Shown piece by piece: positions 59,913-64,000 of a DNA stretch of 64,000 nucleotides. How positions within the stretch are numbered: the first letter of the stretch is position 1; every line of letters begins with the position of its first letter. The DNA is from Chitinophaga sp. XS-30. Its GTDB lineage: Bacteria; Bacteroidota; Bacteroidia; Chitinophagales; Chitinophagaceae. Under the pieces are notes generated by a model, which did no database searches, was not told where the DNA came from, and was given only the letters and a program-made list of their open reading frames with translations. The translations under genes and the position numbers were made by a program. The stretch is from the NCBI RefSeq assembly GCF_008086345.1, contig NZ_CP043006.1:5206032-5270031 (forward strand). Direction: 5' to 3'.

Positions 59913-61079
59913 CTATCGTGTTACATAAATTTTCCGGCCTTCCACCCGGAACTTCACCAAACCGGAAGACTCAATTGATTTAAGCACCGCAGCGAGCGGT
60001 TTTTGCCTGGAGATCCAGCCACCTGACTCCAGGTTGTCCGGAACAGCGTCATCATAAATAATTTCCATATCATACCACCTGGCGATCTTTCGCATGGCTG
60101 CTTTAAACGCAATGTTGTTCAATGCGAAATCACCGTTTTTCCAATCGGTGACGTTATCCGTATCCGTTTGCTGTACTGTTATCCGGCCTGCCTTGTTCAG
60201 GGCCTGTTCACCAGGTTTGATCCTCCGTTTGATCCCGCCGGCGCTAACGTCAACGGCGCCTTCCAGTAATGTGGTGGTTACGACCGGCTCATCAGGATAG
60301 GCGTTGACATTGAAATGTGTACCTACCACTTCGATCTCCTGGCCATTGCTTTGTACGATGAAAGGATGCTGTTTTTCCTTCGCTACTTCAAAATAGGCTT
60401 CCCCTTCCAGCTGTACCACACGCTTTCCGTTGCTGATCAGACCGGAGGAAAAGACCAGGCTGGAGGCTGAATTCAGCCAGACGTCCGAGCCGTCCGGAAG
60501 GCGGATCTGATACGTTTCTCCCCGGGCGGTCGACAACTTGTTGACTCCCGCGGATGCCCCTTTGGCCCCTTTCACTTCATAAACCAGGCGCCCACCCGGC
60601 GACTTGTGGATTACCACGCCGGCTTCTTCGGCCAACTCGCCGTCGGCGGCTTCCGAAAGCCTGATCTTTTTCCCATTCGATAAGGTCAGCGTGGCGCCGG
60701 TAGTACCCGCAGGAATATCTACCTGGTTTTCGGCCCGGGCAACCGGGTCAGCAGTCTGCCTGGCCGTGTACAGCGATATTCCGAGGATGATCACACCAAC
60801 GGCGGCAGCAGCCACCGCCACGCGCGGCCAAAGCCTGATCCGTCCGGCAGCCGGGACCCGGTGTTCCACAATACGGTTGAAAACCTCATCTGCCCTGTCC
60901 TCCGGCAGAAATGCCAACGCATCGTCCGCCAGTTCGTTCCAATGTTCCTCCATCCGCTGATCCAATGCAGCTTCCTGGCTGGTATCCAGGATCACCTGCC
61001 GGAACTCCTCCAGCTCTTCAGGGCTCATATTGCTGTCCAGGTATGCCCGGTACAGCGAATTCATCCTATTCGTATCCAT
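59913..61079 (-). CDS. FecR family anti-sigma factor
   Basis: 388 aa. Cytoplasmic N-terminus (NSLYRAYLDSNMSPEELEEF), one membrane helix (VAVAAAAVGVIILGISLY, about residues 88-105), periplasmic FecR domain (TLSNGKKIRLSEAADGELAE; ARGETYQIRLPDGSDVWLN; VVQLEGEAYFEVAKEKQHPF) and a C-terminal DUF4974 segment (NIAFKAAMRKIARWYDMEIIYD). It regulates the ECF sigma factor encoded 170 bases upstream and is contacted by the STN domain of the SusC protein. It is the first gene of a run reading FecR, nDsbD-like, SusC, SusD, then three TlpA-type genes. Confidence 0.94.
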   Translation of the reverse strand: MDTNRMNSLYRAYLDSNMSPEELEEFRQVILDTSQEAALDQRMEEHWNELADDALAFLPEDRADEVFNRIVEHRVPAAGRIRLWPRVAVAAAAVGVIILGISLYTARQTADPVARAENQVDIPAGTTGATLTLSNGKKIRLSEAADGELAEEAGVVIHKSPGGRLVYEVKGAKGASAGVNKLSTARGETYQIRLPDGSDVWLNSASSLVFSSGLISNGKRVVQLEGEAYFEVAKEKQHPFIVQSNGQEIEVVGTHFNVNAYPDEPVVTTTLLEGAVDVSAGGIKRRIKPGEQALNKAGRITVQQTDTDNVTDWKNGDFALNNIAFKAAMRKIARWYDMEIIYDDAVPDNLESGGWISRQKPLAAVLKSIESSGLVKFRVEGRKIYVTR

Positions 61080-61248
61080 ATAATGAAATTACGGCCTGAT
61101 CGGCCCATTTCATTTATAGACACCTGAGCCTGGGGGATCGGGGTACATGAAGCCATAAAATTTCAGATTTTTTTGGGACAAGCGGCGATGTGGGGTATTT
61201 TGCCCGCGCGGCCAGGAGATGGCCGTATTCCGGTATGGTGCGATGAAA

Positions 61249-61839
61249 CTATATCAACTTTAATATGATTAAAATTGCCGCTATGTCGGCATGGTCTTTA
61301 ACATAAGACCTGACAGATCTAAGGGCCCGTTTGACGTGGGTTTGAACAGTCAGCGGGGATAAACCCAGGCGTTCCGCCGCTTCTTCGTATTTGAGTCCCT
61401 GTTGCTGGCATAATATATAAACTTCCCTTTGCTGCCTGGGCAATGCATCTATGGCCCTGTTCAGCACCTTGCGTACATCCCTGATCAGGATCTCGTCCTC
61501 CATATCATTGGTTTCCTCCCGCCAGTCTTTCCCCAAAGCCTTTTCGATCTTCCCCTCCAAAACCATCCGGCGCAGCACATTTAAAGACCGGTGCTTCGTC
61601 AGGGTCCTTAAATAGGCCTCGAGGTTGGCGATCTCCAGCACGCGATCCCCCATTAGCCAAAGCTTCAGAAATACTTCCTGGACCATTTCCTCCGCCTCAG
61701 ACGCTGAATGCAACAACTGCAATGCATAGGTATAGACCTTCCTGCCATAATTATCGTAAATGACACGGAACGCCTGGTGATCCCGTCCGGCCACGCCGGC
61801 TAATAATTCCCTTTCATCGTCTGCAGGGAGAAGACCCAT
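61249..61839 (-). CDS. ECF RNA polymerase sigma factor (FecI-like)
   Basis: 196 aa. Region 2: FRVIYDNYGRKVYTYALQLLHSASEAEEMVQEVFLKLWL; region 4: AIDALPRQQREVYILCQQQG with YEEAAERLGLSPLTVQTHVKRAL as the helix-turn-helix. It belongs with the FecR gene 170 bases downstream, and so with the STN-SusC gene. The expected circuit is ligand at SusC, FecR signal, sigma release, and transcription of this SusC/SusD/TlpA locus. It is parallel to the GH31 gene upstream. Confidence 0.93.
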   Translation of the reverse strand: MGLLPADDERELLAGVAGRDHQAFRVIYDNYGRKVYTYALQLLHSASEAEEMVQEVFLKLWLMGDRVLEIANLEAYLRTLTKHRSLNVLRRMVLEGKIEKALGKDWREETNDMEDEILIRDVRKVLNRAIDALPRQQREVYILCQQQGLKYEEAAERLGLSPLTVQTHVKRALRSVRSYVKDHADIAAILIILKLI

Positions 61840-62054
61840 AGCTACCTGATTTCGAATAAATGTACAAATTCGCCGGGAATGATAAACAGGTTTTATGGCT
61901 GTTCAACATTTCTGATGCGGTTGTATGCATCGTCCGGAAAGCGCATTTGTCCGATCCCGCCGTTTGGGCAACGCCTCAATGTCGAGGACAATCGTTCCCT
62001 TGCCTTTTATTTCCTGCGTTACAAGCGCAATCAGGGGCATTTTCTCCTGCTCAT

Positions 62055-64000
62055 TCATTTTTTATTCTCCGTCATAAACACCCACTTCACATCATTTGTA
62101 TAGGCAAACGGCTTACCAGGCGCCGGCCTGGTCATGCTGCCCACAAGATCTCCGCTACTATTCCGTATTACGCTCAGCGTAATGAAGGTGCATGCACCCT
62201 TTTCATAATCAAAACTCACCCCGTCATCGTCATACAAGGTAAACCTGCCCGGGGCTTTCCCATAATGACGAACGATCAGCTGATCTTTGCTCTCGGGTGT
62301 CGGGGCTTGTCTTCTTGCAGCGATCATCGGTATAATACTGCCGTCCATTACAAACAAAGGAATTTTATCGAGCCCCGGCGTAATATTGATTATTTCATGT
62401 TCCCCTGCAAATGCCCCGGTATAAAAATCGTACCATTTCCCTTCCGGCAAATGTACCTTCCTGCTTTTTTCTCCGGTGAACATCGGCGCTACCAAAATAT
62501 TATCGCCCATCATATACTGGTCGTTGATATCTTTTTTTATACTCATCGCGTAGGGATTTTTGGTGCCATCCAGTTTTCCTTCCACGTTTGTTTCTCCGAA
62601 ATCAAATCCTGTCAGCAGGTTCATGGCCCTGAACGGGGGCTTCCCTTCAAATCTGTATTGGGCAAAGGTGCTATAGATATAAGGGAGCAACTGCATCCGC
62701 AGATCAGCTACGTCCTTTACCGCTTTCTCCACTTCGGGAAAGCTCCAGGGTTTTGTGCCATCCGCCCATGCGTTGAGCATGGCCATGGGTGAAAAACAAA
62801 CCGTTTGCATCCTTCTCACCCACTCTTCAGCGGTTTCCGAAGCCCGTACCTCGGGCGTCCATAATACACCGGAGAAGCTGCTGTTGATCAATGCCGTTAT
62901 AAAATCCCGATGGCTGTAATAATCATTGTATATGACGTATGGGAAAGCGCTTGCCCCGGCATTGGATGCGCGGATCAGCCCATAAGTCCGCTGATTCCTT
63001 TCTTTAAACCACGCCGCCGTCATTTGCTGCAACAGCAATCCATACACCTGCCGCATCTGTTCTCCGGTGTAACCGGATGGAAAGGTAGCCACATCCGGCC
63101 ACAACCATTTATCATATCCGTCGATCTCGTCAATCTTATACCCGCTAACACCGAGTTCCAGATGATGCCTGAAAAAATGATCTTTGATCAGCTTTCTTGC
63201 CTGTGCCAATGTAAAATCCGGAACAATGCCATTCCATACGGTATGGGATCCGGACAGTTTTTTCATACCGGGATAGAGTGAAGCCCTGGGCGATACATAT
63301 GGATTTAACCATAAGTTGGAACGAATGCCCATTGCGGATAGTTTCTTCAGGAAATCCTGCGGATCGGGAAATCTCTCCTTATCCCATTCAAAGGTACAGG
63401 GATAGGACATGCTTTGCCACCCAGGCTCTACCCCGATAAAATCCAGGGGAAAATCATGCTCTTCAAACATTTTTGCTTCGCGGATAATCTCCGCCTGGCT
63501 GAACAGGGTAGGCACGCGCTCCGTAAAACCGAGGCCCCATTTGGGTGGAAGGCAACCCCCACCGTTCATCAGATTGTAACGCTGCACGACATGCATGGGC
63601 GTAGGGCCGGCAATTACGTACATTTCCAGGCCCTGCGCGGGGATCAATATTTCTACCGCATCCGAGTAAGGCTGGGCGGACCAATCCTTATCGTTATTCC
63701 TGTCATATAATCGCGGTGGATGCTTGGTGTTAACGCTAACAGCGGTACCCGCATATACCGTCATGTACCTGGCCACATCAATCAGCACACCGTAACCACC
63801 GGAACTCACATAAAAGGGTACTGGCGCATGCGTGCGGCCATTGTCCGCTCCCCCATAATGATCAACATGCAGGTTCAATATCCTGCCCCGCTGGTTGACG
63901 GTTTTAAAATTCAATCCAAACCCGAAAATTTTCTCCTCCTGCTGTAAAGGAAACCGGAGATAAATTTTCCCATCCCGCTGCGTAACCGTAATTTCATTTT
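62055..64000 (-). CDS. GH31 family glycosidase, 5' end outside the window
   Basis: At least 648 codons; the frame is open to the right edge (DGKIYLRFPLQQEEKIFGFG lies beyond the first internal TTG), so the N-terminus is missing. Mutarotase-like N-domain, then the TIM barrel with LPPKWGLGFTERVPT, FPLDFIGVEPGW, catalytic nucleophile Asp in GVSGYKIDEIDGYDKW, and LWTPEVRASETAEEWVRRM; after that a beta-sandwich (GKWYDFYTGAF, IPLFVMDGSIIP). GH31 enzymes include alpha-glucosidases, alpha-xylosidases and related enzymes; the exact specificity is not deducible. No signal peptide can be judged. Confidence 0.9.
   Translation of the reverse strand, partial: NEITVTQRDGKIYLRFPLQQEEKIFGFGLNFKTVNQRGRILNLHVDHYGGADNGRTHAPVPFYVSSGGYGVLIDVARYMTVYAGTAVSVNTKHPPRLYDRNNDKDWSAQPYSDAVEILIPAQGLEMYVIAGPTPMHVVQRYNLMNGGGCLPPKWGLGFTERVPTLFSQAEIIREAKMFEEHDFPLDFIGVEPGWQSMSYPCTFEWDKERFPDPQDFLKKLSAMGIRSNLWLNPYVSPRASLYPGMKKLSGSHTVWNGIVPDFTLAQARKLIKDHFFRHHLELGVSGYKIDEIDGYDKWLWPDVATFPSGYTGEQMRQVYGLLLQQMTAAWFKERNQRTYGLIRASNAGASAFPYVIYNDYYSHRDFITALINSSFSGVLWTPEVRASETAEEWVRRMQTVCFSPMAMLNAWADGTKPWSFPEVEKAVKDVADLRMQLLPYIYSTFAQYRFEGKPPFRAMNLLTGFDFGETNVEGKLDGTKNPYAMSIKKDINDQYMMGDNILVAPMFTGEKSRKVHLPEGKWYDFYTGAFAGEHEIINITPGLDKIPLFVMDGSIIPMIAARRQAPTPESKDQLIVRHYGKAPGRFTLYDDDGVSFDYEKGACTFITLSVIRNSSGDLVGSMTRPAPGKPFAYTNDVKWVFMTENKK

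Noticed and set aside
1..64000. CRISPR array, prophage structural genes, toxin-antitoxin pairs, rRNA
   Set aside because: I looked for regularly spaced repeats, capsid or tail proteins, small overlapping toxin-antitoxin pairs and rRNA signatures and saw none.

Overview
The window looks like a chromosomal segment of a Bacteroidetes bacterium, most likely Chitinophaga or a close relative in Chitinophagaceae. The signs are two SusC/SusD pairs, two further large TonB-dependent receptors, two sigma/FecR cell-surface signalling sets, lipoproteins with a Cys after a short signal, TANNTTTG-type promoter boxes, and glycoside hydrolases of plant-polysaccharide families. Most of the window is GC-moderate. 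One block, about 42.1-48.6 kb, is clearly AT-rich and looks acquired.

Layout. (1) 0-5.4 kb, minus strand: SusC-SusD-lipoprotein uptake operon with a perfect LacI-type palindrome upstream. (2) 5.9-16.3 kb: TRIC/UPF0126 membrane protein, a B12-type radical SAM protein, a secreted beta-helix protein plus GH51 arabinofuranosidase, an orphan FtsX-type permease, and a DEAD-box-family helicase with DEVD in motif II. (3) 16.4-22.5 kb: ECF sigma, FecR and STN-TonB receptor followed by a secreted purple-acid-phosphatase-like enzyme. (4) 22.5-26.4 kb: a MocR-type regulator translationally coupled to an RraB-like/TPR protein, divergent from an ATP-grasp ligase overlapping a LysE exporter. (5) 26.4-32.1 kb: beta-propeller phytase lipoprotein with its TonB receptor, and a TPR-HTH regulator. 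(6) 32.2-39.8 kb: secreted proteins including an orphan CBM6-like domain, a universal stress protein, a PAS histidine kinase overlapping a REC-cNMP-Crp regulator, small DUF proteins and an MBL-fold hydrolase. (7) 39.86-48.8 kb: tRNA-Leu(CAG) carrying an integrated element with a large serine recombinase, a 57-aa partner ORF, an IS256 remnant, an HxlR regulator, four SDR oxidoreductases, a Cys-nucleophile alpha/beta hydrolase and an AraC regulator. The far side holds the C-terminal remnant of a second related recombinase. (8) 49.0-50.2 kb: RsgA. (9) 50.3-61.8 kb, minus strand: ECF sigma, FecR, stand-alone DsbD-N-like protein, STN-SusC, SusD and three TlpA/thioredoxin-fold proteins. (10) 62.0-64.0 kb: a GH31 glycosidase cut by the window edge.

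How the genes work together. Regions 3 and 5 together suggest scavenging of organic phosphate (phosphatase, phytase) through dedicated TonB receptors. Region 9 couples outer-membrane import to periplasmic thiol-disulfide chemistry. Region 4 looks like a small ligase/export module under MocR control and is the best candidate here for an undescribed system. Region 7 shows an integrated element whose recombinase reading frame runs antisense through the host tRNA gene. Both of its edges carry the same design: a GGGCACC core, then a hairpin with a T-run, then a recombinase C-terminus.
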